Position numbers and translations under genes: made by a program. Positions 17,614 through 26,178 of a stretch of 36,527 bases of DNA are shown here, in pieces. Where the stretch lies: positions 1 through 36,527 of the forward strand of contig JAAESG010000634.1 of assembly GCA_024229615.1 (NCBI GenBank). The letters run 5' to 3'. This DNA comes from Gammaproteobacteria bacterium. GTDB lineage: Bacteria; Pseudomonadota; Gammaproteobacteria; GCA-001735895. The stretch's first letter is position 1; every line of letters begins with the position of its first letter. A model generated the notes under the pieces. That model ran no database searches. It saw only the letters and a list, made by a program, of their open reading frames with translations, and had not been told where the DNA came from.

Positions 17614-17745
17614 AGCCGCGATTTTTTAGCAATAGCGGTGTTGTTGGCAATGTGCTCGGACGATCACGTATTGCTCATACGTTCACGTCCTGCGCGCATT
17701 GCCGCCTTGCTCTTGCTAAAAAATAGCGACTTTAAATGCCCATTC
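17600..17745. repeat. Palindromic repeat element B (MITE/REP-like), overlapping the ffh stop
   Basis: The terminal inverted arms are 33 bases, 17600-17632 and 17713-17745, with 30 of 33 positions matching; both carry GAATGGGC, TTTAAAG and ATTTTTTAGCAA. Symmetry continues inward: GGCAATGTGC (17646-17655) against GCGCATTGCC (17694-17703), then GGACGATCACGTAT against ATACGTTCACGTCC around the centre near 17675. The whole 146 bases can therefore fold into a long imperfect hairpin. No coding capacity. It shares no obvious sequence with element A. Arms begin inside the last four codons of ffh, so the TAA belongs to the element. Confidence 0.75.
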
Positions 17746-18011
17746 ACTCAAACAGGCTAACTACTTCGGGGATTTTGGAGTCCGCGAGCGCTCCTCAGGG
17801 CTGAACCTTTGAGTTGCTAGCGAGAGATCGACCATCACAATTGGAAATTGAAAAACAATAAAAAAAACAGGGCTTTCGTACTTCACAGGCGGGTTTATTT
17901 AGGTACAATACGCGGTCTTCTGACCAGAGGGTCAGCGGCATACTGTTGTCTGGTGTCAGATTGCAGATGTTTTGGGTCGATCTGAGGGTCGATTTATTCT
18001 GGAGAGTTTTT
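17614..18011. other. 398-base region between ffh and rpsP
   Basis: The left third is the remainder of palindromic repeat B. The rest contains ACTCAAA (17746-17752), repeated inverted as TTTGAGT (17808-17814), of unclear meaning. After these come an A-rich stretch near 17860 and the rpsP promoter and leader. I see no gene and no intrinsic terminator with a T-run for ffh. Confidence 0.6.
17882..17935 (+). promoter_or_regulatory. rpsP operon promoter and leader hairpin
   Basis: TTCACA (17882-17887), 16-base spacer, TACAAT (17904-17909). The leader then forms a perfect 6-bp hairpin with a 4-base loop, CTGACC (17920-17925) and GGTCAG (17930-17935), close to the expected 5' end, about 76 bases before the rpsP ATG. 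Confidence 0.5.
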
Positions 18012-18263
18012 ATGGTTTCAATTCGATTGGCACGCGGTGGCTCTAAAAGACGCCCGTTTTACCACGTCGTGGTGAGCGACAGCCGTTACCCGAGAGATGG
18101 TCGATACATCGAACGCGTTGGTTTCTTCAATCCCCAGGCTCGTGGTCAGGAAGAGGAGCTGCGCCTTGATGATACACGTATCGATTACTGGATTTCCAAG
18201 GGCGCGCAACCCAGCGAGCGCGTTGCCCACTTGATCAAGGGAGCGCGCAAGGCTGCGGCTTAG
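18012..18263 (+). CDS. rpsP: 30S ribosomal protein S16
   Basis: Protein of 83 residues (E. coli: 82) with the S16 beginning [20 protein letters not shown] and the family's FFNPQA and [16 protein letters not shown] segments. Assembly protein of the small subunit body. ATG at 18012 has GGAG seven bases upstream; a GTG at 17946 is in frame but would add 22 foreign residues. First gene of the rpsP-rimM-trmD-rplS operon, with a good promoter candidate about 100 bases upstream. Confidence 0.98.
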   Translation: MVSIRLARGGSKRRPFYHVVVSDSRYPRDGRYIERVGFFNPQARGQEEELRLDDTRIDYWISKGAQPSERVAHLIKGARKAAA

Positions 18264-18269
18264 TAATAT

Positions 18270-18779
18270 ATGGACCAACACGAGGGTGAATTAATCTGTG
18301 TTGGGCATATTCTGGGTGCGCAGGGAGTAAAGGGCTGGGTCCGGGTGTTTTCCAATACCAGCCCGCGTGAAAATATAGTGAGTTACAGCCCCTGGTTTAT
18401 TGAGCGGGGATCTGAGCTCAGGAAAGTGGCAGTGAAAGGCCGTCGGCAGGGTAAGAACGTCATCGCCAGCCTGGATGGGGTCGGGGATAGAAATGAGGCG
18501 GAAAATCTGACTGGATGCCAGATTTTTATCGATCCGCAGCAGTTGCCCCAACTGCAAGCAGGGGAGTACTACTGGTCCGACCTGGTCGGGATGACTGTAG
18601 AGACCTTGCAGGGCGAATTGCTCGGGGAGATTGCCTCGATGATGGAAACTGGCGCCGATGATGTCATGGTATTAAAAGGCGAACGTGAACGCCTGATACC
18701 ATTTGCAGTAGATCAGATCGTCAGAGAGGTAGACCTGGACAACCGACGTCTGGTTGTTGATTGGTCACCTGAGTACTGA
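18270..18779 (+). CDS. rimM: 16S rRNA processing protein RimM
   Basis: 30S maturation factor that binds S19 and acts on the 3' (head) domain. Length is 169 residues. The N-terminal RimM barrel ([18 protein letters not shown]) and the C-terminal PRC-barrel ([13 protein letters not shown], then [17 protein letters not shown]) are both complete. The start is six bases after the rpsP stop without a visible ribosome site, consistent with translational coupling. The stop is one base before trmD. Confidence 0.96.
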   Translation: MDQHEGELICVGHILGAQGVKGWVRVFSNTSPRENIVSYSPWFIERGSELRKVAVKGRRQGKNVIASLDGVGDRNEAENLTGCQIFIDPQQLPQLQAGEYYWSDLVGMTVETLQGELLGEIASMMETGADDVMVLKGERERLIPFAVDQIVREVDLDNRRLVVDWSPEY

Positions 18780-18780
18780 G

Positions 18781-19530
18781 ATGCGAATTGATGTAATCAC
18801 GCTGTTTCCCGAACTGGTAGAGCAGGTGATTGGATGCGGGGTTGTGGGTCGTGCCGCCGAGCGGAAGTTACTCGAGTTGCATTGCTGGAACCCACGCGAT
18901 TATACGCGGGACAAGCACCGCACGGTCGATGACAGGCCATATGGTGGCGGGCCTGGTATGTTGATGAAGGTACAGCCGTTGCAGGATGCGATTAGCGCGG
19001 TTCGGGAGAAGTGTCCCGATGCGCGCCTGGTGTATATGAGTCCGCAAGGGAAACCGTTGACACAGCAGCGGCTGGTACGGCAGGTAGAGTCTGGATCGGT
19101 GATATTTTTATGCGGCCGATACGAAGGTATCGATGAGCGCCTGATCCAGCGCGAAGTGGACGAAGAGTGGTCGCTTGGTGACTATATCATCAGTGGTGGT
19201 GAACTCGCTGCGATGGTTTGCATCGATGCGATGACGCGACTGATTCCGGGTGCTCTCGGGCACGATGAATCGGCGCAACAGGATTCATTTAGTGAAGGTT
19301 TGCTCGATTACCCTCACTACACACGTCCAGAAGAGTACCTGGGTGACCGCGTACCACCGGTTTTGATGAACGGTAATCATCGTGACATCGAGAACTGGCG
19401 GCAACAACAGGCACTCGGACGTACCTGGCAACGACGGCCTGAACTGCTTCAGCGGATCAGGCTCGATGCAAGGCAACAGGCCCTGCTCGATGAATATATT
19501 GCCGAGTCAGAACGGACTCGGAAGCGGTGA
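18781..19530 (+). CDS. trmD: tRNA (guanine-37-N1)-methyltransferase
   Basis: SPOUT-class enzyme that makes m1G37 next to the anticodon, preventing frameshifts. Length is 249 residues. The trefoil knot is seen as [13 protein letters not shown] and [13 protein letters not shown], and the flexible lid and C-terminal domain are complete ([22 protein letters not shown]). ATG at 18781, directly after the rimM stop, gives the canonical [11 protein letters not shown]; an upstream in-frame start at 18754 lies inside rimM. Confidence 0.98.
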   Translation: MRIDVITLFPELVEQVIGCGVVGRAAERKLLELHCWNPRDYTRDKHRTVDDRPYGGGPGMLMKVQPLQDAISAVREKCPDARLVYMSPQGKPLTQQRLVRQVESGSVIFLCGRYEGIDERLIQREVDEEWSLGDYIISGGELAAMVCIDAMTRLIPGALGHDESAQQDSFSEGLLDYPHYTRPEEYLGDRVPPVLMNGNHRDIENWRQQQALGRTWQRRPELLQRIRLDARQQALLDEYIAESERTRKR

Positions 19531-19568
19531 ATGCTACCGTTTATTAGTGAGTTATTAGAGGATTTGAC

Positions 19569-19913
19569 ATGAGCAACATAATTGCACAACTCGATGCGGA
19601 ACAGATGAAGTCTGATATTCCGGCGTTTTCTCCCGGAGATACCGTGATCGTTCAGGTGCGCGTAAAGGAAGGTACACGCGAACGTTTGCAGGCCTATGAA
19701 GGCGTGGTTATCGCCAAGCGTAACAGGGGCATCAACTCGGCCTTTACGGTACGCAAGATTTCGCATGGTGAGGGAGTAGAGCGTGTATTCCAGACCCATA
19801 GCCCGCTGATTTCTGAAATCAAGGTCAAGCGTCGCGGCAAGGTGCGTCGCGCCAAGTTGTACTACCTACGCGGACGCACGGGTAAGGCAGCGCGTATCCG
19901 GGAAAAGCTGTAA
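19569..19913 (+). CDS. rplS: 50S ribosomal protein L19
   Basis: Protein of 114 residues (E. coli: 115) located at the 30S/50S interface. It shows the family stretches [40 protein letters not shown] and the basic end [19 protein letters not shown]. The gap after trmD is 38 bases and includes GAGGA ahead of the ATG. Last gene of the operon; a strong terminator follows 30 bases downstream. Confidence 0.98.
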   Translation: MSNIIAQLDAEQMKSDIPAFSPGDTVIVQVRVKEGTRERLQAYEGVVIAKRNRGINSAFTVRKISHGEGVERVFQTHSPLISEIKVKRRGKVRRAKLYYLRGRTGKAARIREKL

Positions 19914-19942
19914 GCTTTATCTCTAGCGAAAATGCAAAAATT

Positions 19943-19979
19943 AAAAAGCGTGTATGCTCTGGCTGCACGCTTTTTTTTT
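19943..19979 (+). terminator. Rho-independent terminator of the rpsP-rplS operon
   Basis: A 10-bp stem, AAAAAGCGTG (19943-19952) with CACGCTTTTT (19966-19975), 13-base loop, and nine consecutive T (19971-19979). It lies 30 bases after the rplS stop and only 16 bases before the next start codon, so the following gene depends on read-through or a promoter inside this region. Confidence 0.9.
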
Positions 19980-19994
19980 GAGGCAGTCTAAACA

Positions 19995-21752
19995 GTGATA
20001 ACAGTTGTAAGAATATTACTGGTTGTTACCCTGGGAATGGGCCTCGTCATATCGGTCTCTGCCAACGAACGCCTGAACCTGCTGAAAAGTATCTCCGCTT
20101 CGGGAGCACCCGGGCTGACCCTGAAAATGCTCGATCAGGCGCAACCCAACTTTGATGAAGATTTATACGAGTGGATTCTGTGGGAACAGGAACGGCTCGC
20201 TATCCTGACACAATGGAAACAATGGGATGAACTGCTGGTACGCATCGAAAGACTTCCCACAGATATTCCTAATCAGTTCAAACAACAGGTTACCACCTAC
20301 CAGGCCAGGGCCTTCCTCGAAACAGGACAAACCATCACCACACGCAAGATCCTGCGACAGCAACTTTGGCTAACCGGTGCTGGCGAATCTTCGGAATACG
20401 AAACATGGCGTCGGCAGGTCATCGAATCCTATATCAAGGAAGGCCGCATTGAAGATGCGCGGGTCTCAATGCTGCGTTTCGATCAGGATTTCGATAACTC
20501 CGATATCGACTGGTTATTGTTGCGTGCACGAGTGCTCATTGAAGCGGGTAGATACGAGCAGGCGATCCTGGTTTTGCAGGGTCTGGAGGGCTGGCCGGCA
20601 AGATTGACCAGCATGCTGGCGAGTTTCAAACATGGCCAGATCGATAAGGGAGAACTCTGGGGGGAGATTAAAAAGCGTAGTGAGAATGAAGAGATTGGGG
20701 CTGAGGAGCGAGCCTCGTTGTGGGCACTGGGATACTTCGCGGCACAGCAAATGTCGGCCGTGGATCGCGTTGTCGCGCTGGAGTCGCTTTTTCGTAACGG
20801 CGTGCAATCGCCACTGCATTTATTCCAGTTACCGGTTGATCTGTTATGGCAAGCGTATATAGATTATGCGGAGTTGGTCGGCAACCGATCCGAACTTTTA
20901 CTCGGAGCTGACGACAAATGGCTCGACCTGGCGAACGGGGCGAGCAAGGTGACACCGGTTAAATCGAGATCGCTTTACGCGATGCTGATACTGAGATCGG
21001 CAGATAGTGACATCGCAAATCGTGCGGCCAGCGGATATATGCAGACTTTCGCGGAAGTTGATGAAGCCGAGCGCAGCCTGTTGGAAAACCTGTTCAATCG
21101 CAGTCAAACCTTCTCCAGCGCACGTAAAATTCCACCCGGGATACGTTATCAGCTGGTTGACCTGGCGTTACGCACCAGCAATATCGAAGAGGCGACTCGC
21201 CTGATGTCGGGCCTGAATACCGTTCCGGAAGGTTCCAGCCATTTTGATTGGCAATTGCGTCAATCTCGCGTGCTTATACTCGGAGGTCGCTATGACGAAG
21301 GCAACCAGGTACTGCAAAACCTGATTGGCGAGTATCGGGAAGTCAACGTGGAATCCACCGATCGCATACTGCAGGTGTTATTCGATCTGCAAACCGTCAA
21401 CCTGCACGCGGAGGCGATTGCCCACTTTAACCAGTTGTTGCGCCTGGAGATTGAATCCAAGCAACGGCGCGAAATTTTGTACTGGATAGCAGATTCATAC
21501 CGAGAACTCGAGAAGTTCGAGCATGCGGCCTTGCTCTACCTGCAATCCGCCATGATGCCTGGGCCGGAATCGATGGACCCATGGGCTGAGACTGCCCGAT
21601 TCAACGCCGCCGGGAGTTTGCAGGAGTCGGGGCTGGTCGACGATGCCCGTCGGATTTACGAGGATTTACTTCGCATCACCGAGGATGCCACGCGGCGCTC
21701 TGTTTTAAATCACAAGATTCAGCAACTGTGGCTCTACCAGGGTATCCAGTAG
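19995..21752 (+). CDS. Exported helical-repeat (TPR-like) protein, function unknown
   Basis: Protein of 585 residues. An N-terminal signal peptide (hydrophobic residues 4-22, probable cleavage after SVSA) is followed by helical pairs throughout, with TPR-like pieces such as LLLRARVLIEAGRYEQAILV near 175-194 and ILYWIADSYRELEKFEHAALLYLQ near the end. No catalytic motif or transmembrane helix after the signal is apparent, so it is most likely a periplasmic scaffold or partner-binding protein. The GTG at 19995 is the only start that keeps the signal peptide; GAGG lies about 12 bases upstream. It sits between the rplS terminator and the heat-shock cluster. I do not recognise a named family. Confidence 0.8.
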   Translation: MITVVRILLVVTLGMGLVISVSANERLNLLKSISASGAPGLTLKMLDQAQPNFDEDLYEWILWEQERLAILTQWKQWDELLVRIERLPTDIPNQFKQQVTTYQARAFLETGQTITTRKILRQQLWLTGAGESSEYETWRRQVIESYIKEGRIEDARVSMLRFDQDFDNSDIDWLLLRARVLIEAGRYEQAILVLQGLEGWPARLTSMLASFKHGQIDKGELWGEIKKRSENEEIGAEERASLWALGYFAAQQMSAVDRVVALESLFRNGVQSPLHLFQLPVDLLWQAYIDYAELVGNRSELLLGADDKWLDLANGASKVTPVKSRSLYAMLILRSADSDIANRAASGYMQTFAEVDEAERSLLENLFNRSQTFSSARKIPPGIRYQLVDLALRTSNIEEATRLMSGLNTVPEGSSHFDWQLRQSRVLILGGRYDEGNQVLQNLIGEYREVNVESTDRILQVLFDLQTVNLHAEAIAHFNQLLRLEIESKQRREILYWIADSYRELEKFEHAALLYLQSAMMPGPESMDPWAETARFNAAGSLQESGLVDDARRIYEDLLRITEDATRRSVLNHKIQQLWLYQGIQ

Positions 21753-21784
21753 CCTGTACAGTTGCGGAAAATCTTGTCGTAGAG

Positions 21785-21813
21785 CTTGAAAACCCAACCT
21801 GCAAACCGCATAT
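21785..21813 (+). promoter_or_regulatory. Sigma-32 (heat-shock) promoter of htpG
   Basis: CTTGAAA (21785-21791), a 14-base spacer, then CCGCATAT (21806-21813). This matches the RpoH consensus CTTGAAA-N14-CCCCATNT at all positions but one. It lies about 197 bases upstream of the htpG ATG, giving a leader of roughly 190 nt. htpG is a classical sigma-32 regulon member. Confidence 0.85.
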
Positions 21814-21835
21814 ATTGCCGTTAATTATTACGGAA

Positions 21836-21981
21836 GCTCTGAACAATTCATCCTGAATTGTCAGAGCAAGAAGAAAAAAAAAATGTGATTTTTGTTTCTC
21901 CTTCATTTTCAACGACTTAGCAGTCATTGAAAATGGCGGTGCGTCCCTGCGCCGCGGAAACTCTAATAAATCAGAGTTTCC
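21836..21981 (+). promoter_or_regulatory. Structured htpG leader with three hairpins
   Basis: Three stems follow one another in the 5' leader. The first is GCTCTGA-ACAATTCA (21836-21850) with TGAATTGTCAGAGC (21854-21867), 14 pairs with one bulged A, followed by ten A rather than T. The second is CATTTTCAA (21904-21912) with TTGAAAATG (21927-21935). The third is GGAAACTCT (21956-21964) with AGAGTTTCC (21973-21981). The ribosome site GGAGA (21996-22000) lies beyond the last stem. None has a following T-run, so they are not terminators. Role unknown. Confidence 0.6.
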
Positions 21982-22009
21982 TTACCTTATCAATCGGAGA
22001 TTACGAGAG

Positions 22010-23908
22010 ATGACAACAGCCGCCAATACCGAAACCCGGGGCTTTGAAACCGAAGTTAACCAGCTGCTGGACCTAATGGTCCACTCGCTTTATTCCAACA
22101 AGGAAATATTCCTGCGTGAATTGATTTCCAATGCCTCTGATGCCTGCGACCGATTGCGTTTTACCGCAATCTCCGATGGAAGTCTTTATGAGGATGACAT
22201 CGAGTTCAAGATCAAGATCAGTTACGACAAGGACGCGCGCAGCATAACGATTAGTGACAACGGCATCGGTATGACGCGCGAAGAAGTCATCGACCACATC
22301 GGAACGATCGCTAAATCCGGGACGCGCTCATTTCTTGATTCGATCACCGGTGACGAAAAAAATGATGCCAAACTGATCGGACAGTTCGGCGTTGGTTTTT
22401 ACTCTTCTTTCATTGTGGCCGACGAAGTTACCCTGCGTACCCGTAAAGCGGGCGAAGCCGCTGACCAGGGCGTCGAATGGGTATCGGAAGGCAAGGGTGA
22501 ATACAGCATTACATCATTGGACAAGGCTGGCCGGGGCACCGAGATAACATTGAAGTTACGTGAGGGGGAAGACGAATTTCTGAACGACTGGAAACTGCGC
22601 TCGATCATAACGTCTTATTCTGATCACATCGATTTTCCGGTGGTTATGGATAAAACCGTTGAACCCGAAGCAGAGGATGGTGAAACCGTCATCGAAGAGG
22701 AGACCGTAAACCAGGCTTCCGCTCTGTGGACGCGATCCAGATCCGATATCAGCGACGACGAGTACAAGGAGTTTTACAAGCATGTCGCGCACGACTTCGA
22801 AGATCCCATCGACTGGAGCCACAATCGGGTCGAAGGCACCAACGAATACACTTCATTACTTTATATTCCAGCACGTGCACCTTATGACCTCTACGACCGG
22901 GAGTCTCGCTCCGGTATCAAACTTTACGTGCAGCGCGTATTTATCATGGAAGATGCGGACAAGTTGATGCCGCGTTACCTGCGATTTGTGCGCGGATTAA
23001 TCGATTCAAACAATTTACCGCTCAACGTTTCACGCGAGATACTGCAGGGCAGTAAGGTCATCGACAGTATTCGCAGTGGCTCGGTGAAGAAAGTACTGGG
23101 TATGCTCGAAAAGATCGCCAAAAACGATCCGGAGAAGTATCAGAAATTCTGGAAGGAATTCGGCAAGGTATTAAAAGAAGGTCCGGCAGAAGATAACGCG
23201 AATCGTGAGAAAATCGGTAAATTACTGCGTTTCTCTTCCACGCATAGTGGCGATGCCGAACAGAATGTGTCGTTGGATGACTACATCGGTCGCATGCAGG
23301 AAGGGCAGGACAAGATTTACACTATCGCGGCCGATTCCCATTCTGCTGCCAAAAACAGCCCGCATCTCGAGATATTCCGTAAAAAAGGTATTGAGGTGCT
23401 GCTACTCTCGGATCGTGTCGACGAATGGTTAAGCGCACATTTAATGGACTATGAAGGCAAGAAGCTGCAATCGGTCGCCAAGGGTGAACTGGATCTGGGC
23501 GAAGATGAAGTCTCCGAGAAAGAATTGGAAGAAAAGTCGAAATCCGCTGAAAAACTGCTAAAACGTATGAAGACGGCACTTGAAGACAAGGCTGCAGATG
23601 TTCGGGTTACTAATCGACTCACCGATTCACCCGCCTGTATCGTCTTGAATGAGCAGGATATGGCGATGCATATGCAACGAATTCTAAAGGAAGCAGGTCA
23701 TGAGTTACCGAGTTCGAAACCGATTCTGGAAATCAACCCTGATCACCCGATTGTGAAAAAACTCGACGCCGAAAAATCGAAGAAGAAGTTTGCAGACTGG
23801 TCTGATATATTATTTGACCAGGCGTTGCTGGCGGAGGGCGGTCAACTGGAAGATCCTGCCAGCTTCGTCGCGAAACTGAACAAAATGTTGGTGACCATTG
23901 CCAGATAA
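22010..23908 (+). CDS. htpG: Molecular chaperone HtpG (bacterial Hsp90)
   Basis: ATP-dependent cytosolic chaperone of 632 residues (E. coli: 624). The GHKL ATPase domain has [13 protein letters not shown]-type helix 1 ([19 protein letters not shown]), DNGIGM and [11 protein letters not shown]. The middle domain carries the catalytic-loop Arg ([11 protein letters not shown]), and the dimerisation domain ends without MEEVD, as in bacteria. All key motifs are intact. ATG at 22010 with GGAGA nine bases upstream. Preceded by a sigma-32 promoter and structured leader. The next gene begins inside its last four codons, and four more genes follow closely, suggesting one heat-inducible operon. Confidence 0.98.
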   Translation: MTTAANTETRGFETEVNQLLDLMVHSLYSNKEIFLRELISNASDACDRLRFTAISDGSLYEDDIEFKIKISYDKDARSITISDNGIGMTREEVIDHIGTIAKSGTRSFLDSITGDEKNDAKLIGQFGVGFYSSFIVADEVTLRTRKAGEAADQGVEWVSEGKGEYSITSLDKAGRGTEITLKLREGEDEFLNDWKLRSIITSYSDHIDFPVVMDKTVEPEAEDGETVIEEETVNQASALWTRSRSDISDDEYKEFYKHVAHDFEDPIDWSHNRVEGTNEYTSLLYIPARAPYDLYDRESRSGIKLYVQRVFIMEDADKLMPRYLRFVRGLIDSNNLPLNVSREILQGSKVIDSIRSGSVKKVLGMLEKIAKNDPEKYQKFWKEFGKVLKEGPAEDNANREKIGKLLRFSSTHSGDAEQNVSLDDYIGRMQEGQDKIYTIAADSHSAAKNSPHLEIFRKKGIEVLLLSDRVDEWLSAHLMDYEGKKLQSVAKGELDLGEDEVSEKELEEKSKSAEKLLKRMKTALEDKAADVRVTNRLTDSPACIVLNEQDMAMHMQRILKEAGHELPSSKPILEINPDHPIVKKLDAEKSKKKFADWSDILFDQALLAEGGQLEDPASFVAKLNKMLVTIAR

Positions 23909-24338
23909 CACAACGATCCGAAAATTTATCCGCCACCCATCCGACGTACCTATTCAGGTAAGCCTGGACTGGGTGGAGGATGACAATGACGAGACCGCAG
24001 ATCAGACCATCACCAACGTTAGTCTAGGCGGCCTCGCATTTGTATCTCATAAACCACTAGAAGTATTGCAGCGGGTCAGAATCAGTATTCCTGTGCTGAA
24101 ACAGGATAATCACCTGGTCGGCAATGTCGTCTGGTGTGAGCGCTCTGGCAAGCTTTACGAGATTGGTATCGAGTTCGAAAAATCCAGAGATGTTTTTCGG
24201 CTACGCATGATTGAGCAAATCTGCCACATCGAGCACTATCGCATGGAAATTTCAAGACTGGAAGGCCGTGAGCTCAGCGCCCAGGAAGCGGCCGGGGAGT
24301 GGATATCCAAGTACGCCGGCGACTTCCCGGCGCTATAG
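23898..24338 (+). CDS. PilZ domain protein (putative c-di-GMP receptor)
   Basis: Protein of 146 residues. The PilZ c-di-GMP signature is complete: RxxxR as Arg8-KFI-Arg12, and NxSxxG as Asn40-V-Ser42-LG-Gly45. After the beta barrel (about 8-105) there is a helical tail (about 106-146) with [10 protein letters not shown] and a Trp near the end that is not part of the core domain. The only usual start codon before the motif is the TTG at 23898, because an in-frame stop lies at 23892; it overlaps the htpG end by 11 bases, so translation should be coupled to htpG. Target unknown. Confidence 0.88.
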   Translation: MPDNTTIRKFIRHPSDVPIQVSLDWVEDDNDETADQTITNVSLGGLAFVSHKPLEVLQRVRISIPVLKQDNHLVGNVVWCERSGKLYEIGIEFEKSRDVFRLRMIEQICHIEHYRMEISRLEGRELSAQEAAGEWISKYAGDFPAL

Positions 24339-24345
24339 TCTGTCT

Positions 24346-25350
24346 GTGGGTAGAAAGCCATCAGTCGGCATTATTGGCGCCGGGCTGGCCGGACTCACCT
24401 GTGGGACGGCACTGAAAGGCCTGGTCGAAAATATCAGGGTTTTTGAGAAAAGTATTTTCCCCGGTGGCAGATTGGGTCGATTTCGTGCCGGAGAATACGA
24501 GTTCAATCATGGCGCACAGTATTTCACGGTCAATAATCCGTTGTTCTGGAATATCGTTTCGGCCTGGCAAACCGAAGGCATTGTGCGCCCCTGGGACGGC
24601 TGGATTGTCGAACTGCAAAAAGGCCAGATCATCAATAGCGATATGGCGACACAACGTTTCGTCGGTGTTCCGCACATGCAAATGATTGCGCAATGCATGG
24701 CGCGTCAATGTGACCTGGTGACTTCGGCTAACATTTCCGAACTGGAACGACAGGGCGATGGTGTCTGGCGGCTTTTCAACGAACGTGGTGACTACCAGGG
24801 GGCCTATGATATTCTCATAGTCGCGACTGCAGCGCACCAGGTGGCTGATCTGTGCCGTTCGATTCCGATGATTGGCGAGCTGGCTGACAAGGTCGATATG
24901 ACAGCCTGCTGGAGTGGAATGTTCGCATTTGAGCACAAACTCAATATTCCCTACGATGCCGCCTTCGTGCTGGATTCTCCATTGTCGTGGATCTCAAGGT
25001 ATCAATTCAAGCAATCCGCTAACGATGCAGATTGCTGGGTATTACATGCTTCACCCGAATGGTCACAGCAATACGCGACCAGTTTCCGTGGTCGTGTTAT
25101 GCATGCCATGCTCGACGCCTTCTGGGAGGCGACCGACCTCAAGATGCATAAGCCAGCCTCCGCCTCGGTGCATTGCTGGAAACACGCTGCCCCTATTAAC
25201 CCGATTAGAGAGGATTCGTTGTTTGACGAACGGCATGCTGTTGGCGCCTGTGGTGACTGGTGTACAGCACCGCGTATCGAGGGTGCGGTGTTAAGTGGTT
25301 TTTCAATGGCAGACAGAATAATGAAGCACGTGCGTAAGGTCTATCCCTGA
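24346..25350 (+). CDS. FAD/NAD(P)-binding amine-oxidase/renalase-like oxidoreductase
   Basis: Flavoprotein of 334 residues, apparently soluble. The Rossmann dinucleotide site is at the very start, GIIGAGLAGLTCG (GxGxxG at 11-16), followed by VFEKS for the ribose and GGRLGRFRAGEYEFNHGAQYF, typical of the renalase/COG3380 group. A second FAD contact near the end is ACGDWCTAPRIEGAVLSG. The substrate is not known; eukaryotic renalase acts on dihydro-NAD(P) isomers, so a repair role for damaged nicotinamides is a possibility only. The GTG at 24346 is chosen because an upstream ORF start at 24211 lies wholly within the PilZ gene and adds unrelated residues. It starts seven bases after the PilZ stop. 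Confidence 0.87.
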   Translation: MGRKPSVGIIGAGLAGLTCGTALKGLVENIRVFEKSIFPGGRLGRFRAGEYEFNHGAQYFTVNNPLFWNIVSAWQTEGIVRPWDGWIVELQKGQIINSDMATQRFVGVPHMQMIAQCMARQCDLVTSANISELERQGDGVWRLFNERGDYQGAYDILIVATAAHQVADLCRSIPMIGELADKVDMTACWSGMFAFEHKLNIPYDAAFVLDSPLSWISRYQFKQSANDADCWVLHASPEWSQQYATSFRGRVMHAMLDAFWEATDLKMHKPASASVHCWKHAAPINPIREDSLFDERHAVGACGDWCTAPRIEGAVLSGFSMADRIMKHVRKVYP

Positions 25351-25377
25351 TTACAACTGTGAATAGCCTGCAGCTCA

Positions 25378-25770
25378 ATGAAAGCGAATGAACTGACAGT
25401 TCGGTTGGACAAGTGGTTGTGGGCGGCGCGTTTTTATAAAACCAGGTCACTTGCGGGCGAAGCGGTAAGCGGCGGCAAGGTACATTTGGCGGGGCATAGA
25501 ATAAAACCCTCACGCAAGGTAAAAATTGACGATTGCTTTGAAATTCAGCGTGGCTACGAACGTTTCGAAGTGATTGTTACCGGGATAAGTGAACGTCGCG
25601 GATCGGCCAATCAAGCGCAAACCCTGTACCGGGAGACAGACGCCAGTGTCGACAAGCGCAGAAATGAGGCCGAAAAAAGAAAACTGGCGCTGATGCAGCG
25701 GCCCCATTCCAGTGCTCGTCCAGACAAGAAACAGCGCAGGAAGATACGCCAGTTCAACGAAAAACTATGA
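25378..25770 (+). CDS. hslR: Heat-shock protein 15, S4-domain RNA-binding protein
   Basis: Protein of 130 residues (E. coli Hsp15: 133). It binds stalled 50S subunits carrying nascent chain-tRNA and helps recycle them. The S4 domain is at about residues 7-70, starting VRLDKWLWAARFYKTRS, and is followed by a basic C-terminal tail with KRKLALMQ and PDKKQRRKIRQFNEKL, as in the family. It is 27 bases after the FAD gene. hslR belongs to the sigma-32 regulon in E. coli; its place downstream of an RpoH promoter and htpG fits, although hslO, its usual companion, is not here. The stop overlaps the next start (ATGA). Confidence 0.94.
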   Translation: MKANELTVRLDKWLWAARFYKTRSLAGEAVSGGKVHLAGHRIKPSRKVKIDDCFEIQRGYERFEVIVTGISERRGSANQAQTLYRETDASVDKRRNEAEKRKLALMQRPHSSARPDKKQRRKIRQFNEKL

Positions 25771-26168
25771 ATCGGGTTTTTGTTTACGGCACCCTGAAAC
25801 GGGGCCAAAGAAACAATCACTTCCTACGCGATGCCGAATTCGTCAGCAGTTTCAGCACGAAAAAGATCTACTCGATGTACGAGTTTGAGAACTATCCCGC
25901 CGTCTGCTTGCGGGGTCGGCATGCGATCGAAGGCGAGATCTACCTTGTTTGTGATCATCAGTTTCAAATGCTCGATGAACTCGAATGGTATCCGCATTTT
26001 TACCAGCGTATCGAAATCCCGACAACCCATGGCGATGCCTGGATGTACATCGTCAAACACAAACTCTGCCTCGACAAAAAACAACTCCCCGGTATCTGGC
26101 CCTGGTCCTGTGATTCTGTCACCGTTTCCAGCGCTACCCCGATGGCTGCACCGTCGGAAGTCGTTTAG
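25767..26168 (+). CDS. Gamma-glutamylcyclotransferase-like (AIG2/GGACT) protein
   Basis: Protein of 133 residues with the family loop VYGTLKRG (6-13) that binds the gamma-glutamyl part, and the likely catalytic Glu73 in LDELEWYPHFYQR. GGACT-type proteins release 5-oxoproline from gamma-glutamyl amines or peptides, but bacterial substrates are poorly defined. The last 20 residues (after LPGIWPW) look less conserved. ATG overlaps the hslR stop by four bases. It converges on plsB with only ten bases between the stops and no terminator that I can see. Confidence 0.85.
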   Translation: MNRVFVYGTLKRGQRNNHFLRDAEFVSSFSTKKIYSMYEFENYPAVCLRGRHAIEGEIYLVCDHQFQMLDELEWYPHFYQRIEIPTTHGDAWMYIVKHKLCLDKKQLPGIWPWSCDSVTVSSATPMAAPSEVV

Positions 26169-26178
26169 TCAGGAAGGG

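Noticed and set aside
17746-17814. ACTCAAA/TTTGAGT pair as a third palindromic element
   Set aside because: Only seven bases match and the interior shows no further symmetry; chance is likely.
21836-21883. Hairpin followed by ten A as an intrinsic terminator after the helical-repeat gene
   Set aside because: On the plus strand the run is A, not T, and on the minus strand the T-run precedes the stem instead of following it.
24361-24936. Minus-strand frame of 191 codons opposite the FAD oxidoreductase
   Set aside because: It lies fully inside a gene with intact FAD motifs on the other strand; no ribosome site or recognisable domain.
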